Source: an uncultured Dokdonia sp.
GTDB taxonomy: Bacteria; Bacteroidota; Bacteroidia; Flavobacteriales; Flavobacteriaceae
Assembly (NCBI RefSeq): GCF_947492815.1
Contig: NZ_CANLOB010000012.1
Location: 62,001-126,000, forward strand
Length of the DNA: 64,000 bases
Direction: 5' to 3'
Shown: positions 49,001 to 58,525 of the stretch, one piece after another
Position numbering within the stretch: the stretch's first letter is position 1
Layout: each line of letters opens with the position of its first letter
Translations under genes and position numbers: made by a program
The notes under the pieces: model-generated
The model's database searches: none
What the model saw: only the letters and a program-made list of their open reading frames with translations
Told to the model about the DNA's origin: nothing

Positions 49001-50290
49001 ATGAAAAATATAAAACACATCATAGTTGGATTGCTTCTATCTTTTTGTGGATGGTCTTGTAAAAAAGATATGAAAGCCCCTGAAACTCCAAAAGAACTAA
49101 TAGTGAAAAAAGTGACTGCAAAAGATATATTAGGAAATTCAGATTACTTAGCCATCTCTTATGGTGGATATCGTATGACTTCTCGTGATAGCCAACCTAC
49201 TATACCGCAGCTAAAGGAAGATATGAAATTGCTGCATGCGATGAATATTAAAGTAATAAGAACTTATAATGTACAGTTAGCGCAAGCATCCAATATCCTA
49301 AAAGCTATTAAAGAGCTTAAAGAAGAAGATGTAAGTTTTGAGATGTATGTAATGTTAGGCGCCTGGATAGATTGCTTAAACGCATGGACAGATCAAGAAC
49401 CAAATCACGATATAGAGAGTCCAGATAATGCCGCCGAAATTGATAGAGCTGTAAAGCTTGCTCAACAATACCCAAATATTGTAAAGATTATTGCGGTAGG
49501 TAATGAAGCTATGGTCAAATGGGCTACCTCTTATTATGTACAGCCAGATGTTATTTTAAAATGGGTAAACCACTTACAAGATCTTAAAGCAATAGGGACA
49601 CTTTCAAAAGACTTATGGATTACGAGTTCAGATAATTTTGCTTCTTGGGGAGGTGGAGAAAATCAATACCACGTCAAAGCATTAGAAGATCTTATACAAG
49701 CAGTAGATTATCTATCTGTACACACCTACCCGATGCACGATACACATTACAATCCAACTTTTTGGGGAGTATTTGGTCAAGAAAACGAACTATCGCAACT
49801 TGAAAAAATAGATAAGGCAATGTTACGTGCCAAAAACTATGCCATTGCACAGACGGATAGTGTTGCTCGTTATATGAACAGCCTAGGAATAGATAAACCT
49901 ATTCATATTGGCGAAACCGGATGGGCAAGCGCATCTAATGGTTTATATGGGCCTAACGGCTCTAAAGCTACTGATGAATATAAAGAGGCGCTATACTATG
50001 AACATATGCGTGATTGGACCAATGAGAATGGGATGTCATGCTTCTATTTTGAAGCCTTTGATGAACCTTGGAAAGATGCACATAACAGCGGAGGATCAGA
50101 AAATCATTTTGGCCTTTTCACAGTAGATGGAAAAGCAAAATATGCACTTTGGAAACTTGTAGACAAACAAGTGTTTAAAGGGTTAACACGTAATGGAAAT
50201 CCAATAACCAAAACCTATAACGGAGATAAAGAAGCATTACTTACTGATGTGTTATCTCCTCCTGAAAAAGGAAAGGTGCTAGTGAATTAA
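49001..50290 (+). CDS. GH17 beta-1,3-glucanase-like lipoprotein
   Basis: Lipobox FCGWSC; IIAVGNEAMVKWA and IHIGETGWASASNG catalytic motifs; FYFEAFDEPWKD. Confidence 0.88.
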   Translation: MKNIKHIIVGLLLSFCGWSCKKDMKAPETPKELIVKKVTAKDILGNSDYLAISYGGYRMTSRDSQPTIPQLKEDMKLLHAMNIKVIRTYNVQLAQASNILKAIKELKEEDVSFEMYVMLGAWIDCLNAWTDQEPNHDIESPDNAAEIDRAVKLAQQYPNIVKIIAVGNEAMVKWATSYYVQPDVILKWVNHLQDLKAIGTLSKDLWITSSDNFASWGGGENQYHVKALEDLIQAVDYLSVHTYPMHDTHYNPTFWGVFGQENELSQLEKIDKAMLRAKNYAIAQTDSVARYMNSLGIDKPIHIGETGWASASNGLYGPNGSKATDEYKEALYYEHMRDWTNENGMSCFYFEAFDEPWKDAHNSGGSENHFGLFTVDGKAKYALWKLVDKQVFKGLTRNGNPITKTYNGDKEALLTDVLSPPEKGKVLVN

Positions 50291-50295
50291 TACTT

Positions 50296-51804
50296 ATGAA
50301 ACTATTTAAAACATATCCGCTATTTATACTTGTAATTACCATAATGGCATGCACTAAAGAAAAAGAACAATCAAAAACACTTCAAGTAGACGTCTATGAG
50401 ACCTCAGCTAGTGGAAATAAATTAACGGCTGTACAAACAATTTCTGAAGCAGATACTTTAGAAAAAATCACGCTTTTTCCAGAAAAAGAATTACAAACTA
50501 TTACAGGATTTGGAGGCGCTTTTACAGAATCTTCTGCCTATTTACTAAATCGTTTAAGTAAGAAAAATAGAGATACCATTATACAAGCCTACTTTAGTAA
50601 AGAAGGAGCTAATTATTCACTTACTCGAACGCATATGAACTCTTGTGATTTTTCATTATCACAATATTCATATTCACCTGTTGAAGATGATATGGAATTG
50701 GAACATTTTACCATTCAAGAAGACAAAGATGATCTTATTCCTATGATTAAAGATGCAATGACAGCTTCGGATGATGGGTTCAAAATCTTTGCATCCCCTT
50801 GGACAGCTGCTCCTTGGATGAAAGATAACAACGAGTGGGTAGGCGGAAAATTATTACCGAAGTATTATGACACATGGGCCTTATTCTTTTCAAAATATGT
50901 AGACGCATACAAAGCTGAAGGTATTGATATTTGGGGCTTCACAGTAGAAAACGAACCGCATGGAAATGGTGATAATTGGGAAAGTATGCACTACACACCT
51001 GATGAGATGACCAATTTTGTACAAAATCATTTAGGTCCAAAACTAGAAACAGATGGGCATGGTGATAAAATTATTTTAGGATATGACCAGAATAGAGAAG
51101 GCTTAAAAGAATGGGTAGACTCTATGTATGCTACCGAAGAAACCTCAAAATATTTTGATGGTACTGCCATACATTGGTATGAAAGTACGTATGAAGTATT
51201 CCCAGAAGAATTACAATATGCGCATAACAAAGCCCCAAACAAATTACTCATAGAAACAGAAGGCTGTATTGATTCTGAAGTACCTGCATGGAAAGATGAT
51301 ACGTGGTATTGGAGTAAAGAAGCTACAGATTGGGGGTTCGATTGGCGTGAAGAAGAAAAAAAATACTTACACCCTAAATATGCTCCTGTAAACAGATATG
51401 CAAGAGACATTATAGGTTGCCTTAATAACTGGGTAGATGGTTGGGTAGATTGGAATATGGTATTAGATACCCAAGGAGGTCCAAACTGGTTTAAAAACTG
51501 GTGTGCAGCTCCTGTCATTGTAGATCCAGAAAAAGATGAAGTATACTTTACACCGTTATACTACACCATGGCACATTTTAGTAAATATATACGCCCTGGC
51601 GCAAAAGTAATTGCTCTTGATAGTCCAGCAGATAAAAAATTTATGGTCACTGCTGCCAAAAATCCTGATGGCTCTATTGCTGTTGTTGTTTTTAATGAAA
51701 AACCACAGGCAAGAAATTTTAGCTTAATACTTAAAGAAGAAACGGTAAACCTTCATATTAAAGGACAAGCGTTGCAAACAATTATGATCCCGAGTCGTAA
51801 ATGA
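50296..51804 (+). CDS. GH30 family glycosidase (beta-1,6-glucanase / glucosylceramidase-like), lipoprotein
   Basis: TGFGGAFTESSAYLL, FASPWTAAPWMKDN, WGFTVENEPHG, LLIETEGCID. Confidence 0.92.
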   Translation: MKLFKTYPLFILVITIMACTKEKEQSKTLQVDVYETSASGNKLTAVQTISEADTLEKITLFPEKELQTITGFGGAFTESSAYLLNRLSKKNRDTIIQAYFSKEGANYSLTRTHMNSCDFSLSQYSYSPVEDDMELEHFTIQEDKDDLIPMIKDAMTASDDGFKIFASPWTAAPWMKDNNEWVGGKLLPKYYDTWALFFSKYVDAYKAEGIDIWGFTVENEPHGNGDNWESMHYTPDEMTNFVQNHLGPKLETDGHGDKIILGYDQNREGLKEWVDSMYATEETSKYFDGTAIHWYESTYEVFPEELQYAHNKAPNKLLIETEGCIDSEVPAWKDDTWYWSKEATDWGFDWREEEKKYLHPKYAPVNRYARDIIGCLNNWVDGWVDWNMVLDTQGGPNWFKNWCAAPVIVDPEKDEVYFTPLYYTMAHFSKYIRPGAKVIALDSPADKKFMVTAAKNPDGSIAVVVFNEKPQARNFSLILKEETVNLHIKGQALQTIMIPSRK

Positions 51805-51865
51805 TACTATATAGCATACACATAATGAATACTACGATAACTCGTAATAAGATGGAGTCTTTATA

Positions 51866-51881
51866 CGCTTTCGCGAAAGCG
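51866..51881. repeat. interspersed palindrome CGCTTTCGCGAAAGCG between GH30 and MFS-GH17
   Basis: Perfect 16-bp palindrome. Confidence 0.95.
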
Positions 51882-51938
51882 GACTTAGAATTATTACCGT
51901 TATTAATCAACTAATTACTAACTAAAACTCTAAAAATT

Positions 51939-54263
51939 ATGTCCACAACTACCCAAAAAGTCCCATTCGGTCAGAAAGTAGCCTTTGGTGTTGGAATGCT
52001 TGCCAATCAAATGTTTCCTGCTGCTTTAGCAATTTTTATGGTAGTATTAACTCAAGATTATGGGATTTCTACAATTTTGTGGGGAGTTTTATTTTTTCTT
52101 CCTCGTATTTTCGATGCTTTTACAGATCCGTTAATGGGTTTTATTTCGGATAATACTAGATCTGTTTGGGGAAGACGTAGACAATATGTTTTTATTGGCG
52201 CAATTATTATGGGAATTTCTTTTTCTATTATGTGGCAATTATATGAAGCTGATGGCCCAGATTATAATTTTATATACTTCTTGATATGGTCATTGGTTTT
52301 TTATCTAGGTATGACCATATTTAGTGTTCCTTATGTTGCCATGGGATATGAAATGAGTGATGATTTTCATGAACGCACAAATATTATGGCAGTTGCGCAG
52401 TCTATAGGACAATGGGCTTGGGTCATTGCACCATGGTTTTGGGTAGTTATGTATAATGATGATTGGTTTGGAGTTACCACTGAAACAACAAGAACATTAG
52501 GTATTTGGGTTGGTGTTACTTGTGCTCTTTTAGCTATGGTACCTGCTCTTTTTATAAAAAGCAAATCAACTAAAGATGATGAAAGTCTGACTCCTTTAAC
52601 TATGAAAAATTTAGGAGGTAGTTTTAAACAAATCATTGATAACTTCAAAGAGGCTTTTAAAATTGGAGCTTTTAGAAAATTATGCTTTTCAACATTTTTA
52701 ATATACAATTCTTTTAATGTAGTTGCTGGTTTTTCATTTTTTATTGTAGTTTATTATTTATTTAATGGAGATGCAAAAGCAGCAGGACTATGGCCAACAT
52801 TATTAGGAAGCGTAGGAGCCTTAGCAACGACTTTCTTAGTTATTCCAATTGTAGCAAAAATGTCAAAAACCTTAGGAAAAAAGAAAGCTTTCTTATGGTC
52901 TCAAGGAATTTCAGTTTTAGGATATATTATGTTATGGTTTTTATTCATTCCAGGTAAACCTTACATGTTTTTATTTGCATTGCCTTTTTTCTCTTTTGGA
53001 ATTGGAGGCTTGTTTACGCTCATGATGTCTATGACTTCAGATATTATAGATATTGACGAATTAAATACAGGAAAACGAAGAGAAGGCGTTTTTGGCGCTA
53101 TTTACTGGTGGATGGTAAAATTTGGTTTTGCCATTGCAGGATTATTGACAGGCGCAATAATGACATTAGTAGGTTTTGTACCAGATACCGTTAATTCTGA
53201 AGCCTCTATTACCGGAATAAGAATATTTTATTCAGGTTTACCCATACTTGGTACACTTGGAGCCATGTGGATCATGCGTAGTTATAATCATACAGAAGAA
53301 CGCTCATTAGAAATAAGCGCAGAATTAGAAAGACGCAAAAAAACAACGTCTTTTTATCAAACAGGTAAACTAGCAACGTTAACAGGCACTTCAGTAACTA
53401 GTGACTCAAAATATGATATAGATTTTAGTGGGATGTCTACCGATGAACTCAAATCACTATTTACCAAATCATTAAATGGGGGTTTACACGGGATATGTTT
53501 TAGTCCATATACAGAAGGACAGGATATTGGTGATCAACTATCTGAAGCGCAAATACAACGCCGTATGGATGTTATTGCGCCTTATACCAAATGGGTGCGT
53601 TCATTCTCTTGTACAAATGGAAACGAATTCATTCCACAAACGGCGCATAATAAAGGCCTGAAAACCATGGTAGGTGCATGGATTGGAAGCGATAAAGCTC
53701 AAAATAATAAAGAAATTGATGCGCTTATTCAACTTGCAAAAAATAAGCTTGTAAATATTGCTGTAATAGGTAATGAAGTACTCATGAGAGGTGATTTAAA
53801 TGTGCAAGAAATTATCGTACACATCAATAAAGTGAAAAAGGAATTACCAGGCATCCCTGTAGGATATGTAGATGCGTATTACCAATTTCATGAGCATCCA
53901 GAACTTATAGAAGTGTGTGATGTTATTTTAGTAAACTGTTACCCATTCTGGGAAGGGAGTAGTATTGAAGACGCCACTCGCTACCTAAGACAAATGTATA
54001 CAGCAACAAAAGATATTTCAAAAGGGAAACCAATCATTATTACAGAAACTGGATGGCCAAATCAAGGAGATAGTGTAGAAGGTGCGATGCCTACTACAGA
54101 AAATGCCATGAAATATTTCATTTCTGCTAGTAATATGTCTAAAAAAAGCGCTATACCCCTATTCTATTTCTCCTCTTTTGATGAGTCATGGAAAGTACAT
54201 CAAGAAGGTGATGTAGGGGCACGATGGGGATTATGGGATACAAGTGAAAAATTAAAATATTAA
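51939..54263 (+). CDS. MFS/GPH-type sugar:cation symporter fused to C-terminal GH17 domain
   Basis: N-terminal 12-TM transporter (PRIFDAFTDPLMGFISDNTRSVWGRRRQYVFIG; DELNTGKRREGVFGAIYWWMVKFG); C-terminal ~300 aa GH17 (VIGNEVLMRGD, IIITETGWPNQGD, YFSSFDESWK). Single uninterrupted ORF. Confidence 0.9.
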   Translation: MSTTTQKVPFGQKVAFGVGMLANQMFPAALAIFMVVLTQDYGISTILWGVLFFLPRIFDAFTDPLMGFISDNTRSVWGRRRQYVFIGAIIMGISFSIMWQLYEADGPDYNFIYFLIWSLVFYLGMTIFSVPYVAMGYEMSDDFHERTNIMAVAQSIGQWAWVIAPWFWVVMYNDDWFGVTTETTRTLGIWVGVTCALLAMVPALFIKSKSTKDDESLTPLTMKNLGGSFKQIIDNFKEAFKIGAFRKLCFSTFLIYNSFNVVAGFSFFIVVYYLFNGDAKAAGLWPTLLGSVGALATTFLVIPIVAKMSKTLGKKKAFLWSQGISVLGYIMLWFLFIPGKPYMFLFALPFFSFGIGGLFTLMMSMTSDIIDIDELNTGKRREGVFGAIYWWMVKFGFAIAGLLTGAIMTLVGFVPDTVNSEASITGIRIFYSGLPILGTLGAMWIMRSYNHTEERSLEISAELERRKKTTSFYQTGKLATLTGTSVTSDSKYDIDFSGMSTDELKSLFTKSLNGGLHGICFSPYTEGQDIGDQLSEAQIQRRMDVIAPYTKWVRSFSCTNGNEFIPQTAHNKGLKTMVGAWIGSDKAQNNKEIDALIQLAKNKLVNIAVIGNEVLMRGDLNVQEIIVHINKVKKELPGIPVGYVDAYYQFHEHPELIEVCDVILVNCYPFWEGSSIEDATRYLRQMYTATKDISKGKPIIITETGWPNQGDSVEGAMPTTENAMKYFISASNMSKKSAIPLFYFSSFDESWKVHQEGDVGARWGLWDTSEKLKY

Positions 54264-54268
54264 TACAT

Positions 54269-55177
54269 ATGTCATATAGAGGAGATCATAATTTTCTACT
54301 TGAAAACACAGATTTCACACACCACAAAGGTGTTGATTTTAGCAAGTATACTACTAAAGAATTAGAAAAGCTTTGGAGAAAAACAGTAAAAGCTGGAATG
54401 CACGGACTGTGTTTTAGTATGTACGAAGATGGACAAGAACCTGGCGATGTAATTACTGAAGCACAAGTAGAACGCAGAATAAATATCATAAAACCTTATA
54501 CAAAATGGGTGCGTTCCTTCTCTTGTATTGAAGGTAACGAATACATTCCTCGTATAGCACACAAACATGGAATGAAAACTATGGTAGGTGCATGGCTAGG
54601 GGATGATCTTCAAAAAAATGAAGATGAAATTGAAGCTCTCATTGCACTCGCAAAAGAAGGCTGTGTAGATATTGCAGCCGTAGGAAATGAGGTGATGTAT
54701 CGAGGTGATCTTACTGAAGAACAATTGTTAGACTATATCTATATTGTTAAAGAAGCATTGCCAGATATTACTGTTGGATATGTAGATGCATATTACGAAT
54801 TTTCTCATAGGCCAAAAATCACAGAAGCTTGTGATGTGATCTTATCTAATTGTTATCCCTATTGGGAAGGATGTGACCAAGAAAATGCTTTAAATCACAT
54901 GCAGCAAATGTTTGGACAAGCTACCCATGCTGCAAATGGTAAAAAAGTAATTATTACAGAAACAGGATGGCCTAGTCATGGAACCAATCTAAAAGGAGCC
55001 TATCCTTCAAAAGAAAATGCCATGAAATATTTTATCAATGCACAGGCTTGGTCTGCAAAAGAAAATATAGAATTATTCTATTTCTCTTCCTTTGACGAAT
55101 CATGGAAAGTAGGTCCAGAAGGTGACGTAGGTGCCTATTGGGGATTATGGGATAAACGTGAAAAATTAAAATACTAA
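54269..55177 (+). CDS. cytoplasmic GH17 glycosidase, paralog of the preceding GH17 domain
   Basis: No signal peptide; AVGNEVMYRGD, VIITETGWPSHG; ends KREKLKY like the upstream protein. Confidence 0.9.
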   Translation: MSYRGDHNFLLENTDFTHHKGVDFSKYTTKELEKLWRKTVKAGMHGLCFSMYEDGQEPGDVITEAQVERRINIIKPYTKWVRSFSCIEGNEYIPRIAHKHGMKTMVGAWLGDDLQKNEDEIEALIALAKEGCVDIAAVGNEVMYRGDLTEEQLLDYIYIVKEALPDITVGYVDAYYEFSHRPKITEACDVILSNCYPYWEGCDQENALNHMQQMFGQATHAANGKKVIITETGWPSHGTNLKGAYPSKENAMKYFINAQAWSAKENIELFYFSSFDESWKVGPEGDVGAYWGLWDKREKLKY

Positions 55178-55264
55178 AAACAATATATAGTACAAATAAC
55201 TCAAATCAATTGATTCCATTAGTAGAAGATTTTTTTAAGTAGCTTGAACCCCCTTAAAACAACG

Positions 55265-55302
55265 CATCCTCATTTTACATATTAAAATGGGGATGTTTTA
55301 TG
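55265..55302. terminator. terminator hairpin at the convergent end of the glucan locus
   Basis: catcctcatttt-acatatt-aaaatggggatgtttta. Confidence 0.7.
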
Positions 55303-55308
55303 CTGTAT

Positions 55309-55950
55309 CTAATGCGCTCCAAAATCTTTAACTCCCGCTTCTATCCGAATGGTTAAATCATTATATTCAGGAGGAATAGGACAACTATAACCCGTGGTAT
55401 AAGCACAATAAGGATTGTAGCTCTTATTAAAATCTATAATCAATGTATTATTTATAATATCAGACTGCTCTATGTCTACATAACGACCACCACCATAGGA
55501 ACCATCTCCACTGGTATAATCTGTAAAAGGTAAGAAAAGACTTTGTCCGTACTCATGCTCAGGATGTTCTATATAATAGGTGTTTTGATAAATGGGTAAT
55601 GTAAAAATCTCCTCATCTATTTCAAATTTTGCAATACCATACATCACATACTCTCTTGTACGACCTGTAGATAAAGACATTTCAAATGGTGTTGCATTAG
55701 GTGTCTTGGTAAACGTTGCGCTTACGCGAAATTTTAAATCGACTGGGTAGAATTCCAATCCGTCAAATTTTCTTAATTGTTTCTTACTTAGAATAGAAGT
55801 TTCTGGATCTTCATAATCTTCAGAAAGTGATTTTTGATATTCTTGTGCTTGTGCTATCAACAATGAATCATCAACGTTTACAGAAGTATCTGACTGAGAA
55901 ACAGCAATTTTCGCGAAAGCGAAAACAACTAAAAAAATATAAAATTTCAT
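55309..55950 (-). CDS. DUF1684-like secreted protein
   Basis: Signal peptide MKFYIFLVVFAFAKIAVSQ; TGRTREYVMYGIAKFEIDEE...YCAYTTGYSCPIPPEYNDLTIRIEAGVKDF. Confidence 0.85.
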   Translation of the reverse strand: MKFYIFLVVFAFAKIAVSQSDTSVNVDDSLLIAQAQEYQKSLSEDYEDPETSILSKKQLRKFDGLEFYPVDLKFRVSATFTKTPNATPFEMSLSTGRTREYVMYGIAKFEIDEEIFTLPIYQNTYYIEHPEHEYGQSLFLPFTDYTSGDGSYGGGRYVDIEQSDIINNTLIIDFNKSYNPYCAYTTGYSCPIPPEYNDLTIRIEAGVKDFGAH

Positions 55951-56053
55951 TTTTCTTGTTTTAAGTGTGTACAAGTAACACATTTTTTACTTAGTTTTGA
56001 AGTATCAAATAAAAAAACAATGAAACAAGTCAATACATGTTACCGATCTCAGA

Positions 56054-56199
56054 AGTGGAATTTCCACTGTCGGACGCTATGTATTGTTTCTATATAAAAA
56101 ATAAGTAACAATTCTTAAAAGTCCGACCCTCTGTGTCGGACTTTTTGCTTTTATAAAGTCGGCACAGGGTATCTATATAAACTCACTAAAACACCTGTG
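56054..56199 (+). promoter_or_regulatory. candidate transcription attenuator / structured 5' leader of the MFS-DJ-1 pair
   Basis: Hairpin AGTGGA-att-TCCACT (56054-56068); GTCGGAC (56069-56075); GTCCGAC (56121-56127); GTCGGAC + TTTT (56135-56145); CACAGG...CCTGTG (56163-56199) next to the ATG at 56202. Confidence 0.5.
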
Positions 56200-56201
56200 T
56201 T

Positions 56202-57437
56202 ATGAAACTCATACTGCGCAATTATATAAAAACATTTGAAGGCCTCTCTAAAGAAGTATGGTGGCTGTCACTCATTACTTTTGTAAACCGCTTTGGGGCG
56301 ATGGTGATTCCATTTCTATCTATTTACCTTAATGAAAGTATAGGAATTACATTAAGTGATATCGCATGGATCATGTCTGCTTATGGTTTAGGATCTGTAG
56401 TAGGATCCTATATAGGAGGAAAATTAACAGATCTTATAGGATATTATAAAGTAATCCTTTTAAGTCTCTTTTTTACAGGAATTAACTTCCTATGGGTGAT
56501 GCATATTGCTTACTTCTGGGGATTATGTTTTTCCTTTTTTATTTTGATCACACTTGCTGATATGGGACGTCCTGCATTTTTTGTGGCGTTAAGTGCCTAT
56601 TCAAAACCAGAAAATAAAACACGATCTCTTACGCTATTGAGACTTGCTATTAACTTAGGAATGGGAGCTGGACCAATGATAGGTGGTCTTTTAATTGGAA
56701 CTGTAGGGTATCATGCACTCTTCTATGCCGATGGGTTTACCTGTTTACTTGCTGCCCTATTAATGATGTATGTATTAAATCCAAAAACGGTAAAAGAAGT
56801 AGATACCGAAGTGGTTGTAGAAAACCCTATAGCGCCAGAAAAAGACATCACCTATGTTTATTTTCTTATAGGTCTCATACTATTTGCCATGGCATTTCTT
56901 CCTCTATTTACGGTAGTACCCCTTTATTATACAACTGTTTATGAAATAAGTAAACCTAATATTGGATTATTGATGGGAATCAACCCAATAATGATCGTGC
57001 TATTAGAAATGCCATTGGTCACTTGGCTACTAAAAAAGAAGTATGATAATATACAACTCACTATTATAGGAATTGCGTTTACAGGACTCAGTTATATTGT
57101 GCTTGTATGGGAAGCGTGGATAGGTGTTTTATTTATTTCTATTGTACTGATGACTTTTGGGGAAATGATAGGATTTCCTTTTAGTAATAAATTTGCATTA
57201 GATCGTTCTAAAATAGGGAAGCAAGGTGCTTTTATGGGATTGTATTCTATGGCTTTTGCTATAGCCAGTATTTTTTCTCATAATGCAGGTATGCAAATAA
57301 CTGCAAAATATGGGTTTAAGGTGGTTTGGTTATTTATATTTGGACTCACAGTTATTGCTTGTTTTTTTATGTACTTATCTAGACGAAAAGTAATGGAAGA
57401 AACAACGACAAAACAACTATATTTAAAATCTAAATAA
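56202..57437 (+). CDS. MFS transporter (drug/sugar efflux type)
   Basis: 12-TM MFS pattern; GSVVGSYIGGKLTDLIGYYKVI. Confidence 0.88.
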   Translation: MKLILRNYIKTFEGLSKEVWWLSLITFVNRFGAMVIPFLSIYLNESIGITLSDIAWIMSAYGLGSVVGSYIGGKLTDLIGYYKVILLSLFFTGINFLWVMHIAYFWGLCFSFFILITLADMGRPAFFVALSAYSKPENKTRSLTLLRLAINLGMGAGPMIGGLLIGTVGYHALFYADGFTCLLAALLMMYVLNPKTVKEVDTEVVVENPIAPEKDITYVYFLIGLILFAMAFLPLFTVVPLYYTTVYEISKPNIGLLMGINPIMIVLLEMPLVTWLLKKKYDNIQLTIIGIAFTGLSYIVLVWEAWIGVLFISIVLMTFGEMIGFPFSNKFALDRSKIGKQGAFMGLYSMAFAIASIFSHNAGMQITAKYGFKVVWLFIFGLTVIACFFMYLSRRKVMEETTTKQLYLKSK

Positions 57438-57442
57438 TATAC

Positions 57443-58210
57443 ATGAAGCATCTATTTATACTAATAGCGGTTCTAGCACTCTACTCTTGCGAAACTAAAG
57501 AAAGAAAACAAATAGAAACAGAGGTGCCTAATACAGAAATTACTACGTCAAATAACGCTTTCGCTAAAGCAAAGCCAGAATTAAAAGAAGGGCGATATAA
57601 TGTCGCCTTTCTAATTATGGACGGAACCTATAATACGGAACTCACAGCACCGTTTGATATTTTTCAACATACACAGTATCGTGAAAACATCAAACAGATG
57701 AATGTATTTACAGTTGCAAATACTTTAAATCCTATCCGTACATTTGAAGGTATGTACCTCCTACCCGATTTTGATTATACTGCGCCAGATCTCCCTAACA
57801 TTGATATTCTGGTCGTTCCAAGTGCAGAACATCATTTAGATACCGATTTGGATGATGAAGTAATGATCAATTTTGTTAAGAAAGTAGATCAGAATGCCTT
57901 GTATATGACATCACATTGTGATGGTGCTTTTGTTTTAGCAAAAGCAGGACTATTAGATGGTAAAGTATCTACTACCTTCCCAAGTGATATAGATAAGATG
58001 CGCGATACGTTTCCACAATTAGATATCCGTAAAGAAGTATTATTTGTACACGATGGAAAGTACATTACCTCAGCGGGTGGTGCCAAAAGTTTTGAGGCAG
58101 CACTCTATCTGGCAGAACATTTATATGGAGCAGAAATTGCTCGATCTCTTGCTGGAGGTCTTGTAATTGATTGGAAATTAAATGAAGTCCCTCATTTGAT
58201 TGTGGAATAG
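57443..58210 (+). CDS. DJ-1/PfpI family lipoprotein
   Basis: Lipobox ALYSC; VAFLIMDGTYNTELTAPFDIFQHT; YMTSHCDGAFVLAKAGLLDGKVSTTF; YITSAGGAKSFEAAL. Confidence 0.88.
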   Translation: MKHLFILIAVLALYSCETKERKQIETEVPNTEITTSNNAFAKAKPELKEGRYNVAFLIMDGTYNTELTAPFDIFQHTQYRENIKQMNVFTVANTLNPIRTFEGMYLLPDFDYTAPDLPNIDILVVPSAEHHLDTDLDDEVMINFVKKVDQNALYMTSHCDGAFVLAKAGLLDGKVSTTFPSDIDKMRDTFPQLDIRKEVLFVHDGKYITSAGGAKSFEAALYLAEHLYGAEIARSLAGGLVIDWKLNEVPHLIVE

Positions 58211-58338
58211 TTTATCGGAAGTAACCTTTATGAGTCAACAACCTTAGACCAAGTCCAAAAAGCTTTTATACACAACTGAATTTTAATTTTGAAGTAAGTC
58301 TCAGGGTATTAAACCCTTTGACAGTGCCAATAAACACA

Positions 58339-58369
58339 AAAAAATGCGCTAAAATATAGCGCATTTTTT
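58339..58369. terminator. rho-independent terminator
   Basis: aaaaatgcgcta-aaata-tagcgcattttttg. Confidence 0.88.
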
Positions 58370-58525
58370 GTGCTGTATTTTGTCTAAAATACGGATTCAA
58401 CCTTTTTTTTCTCATTATCTCACAACTACTTTAGCTTCAAAATAAATCATTGTTAACAAGAGATTTAGATAAAAAAACCGAAGACCAATTTCTAGAACGG
58501 CCTTCAATAATTAACAAACAAAATC

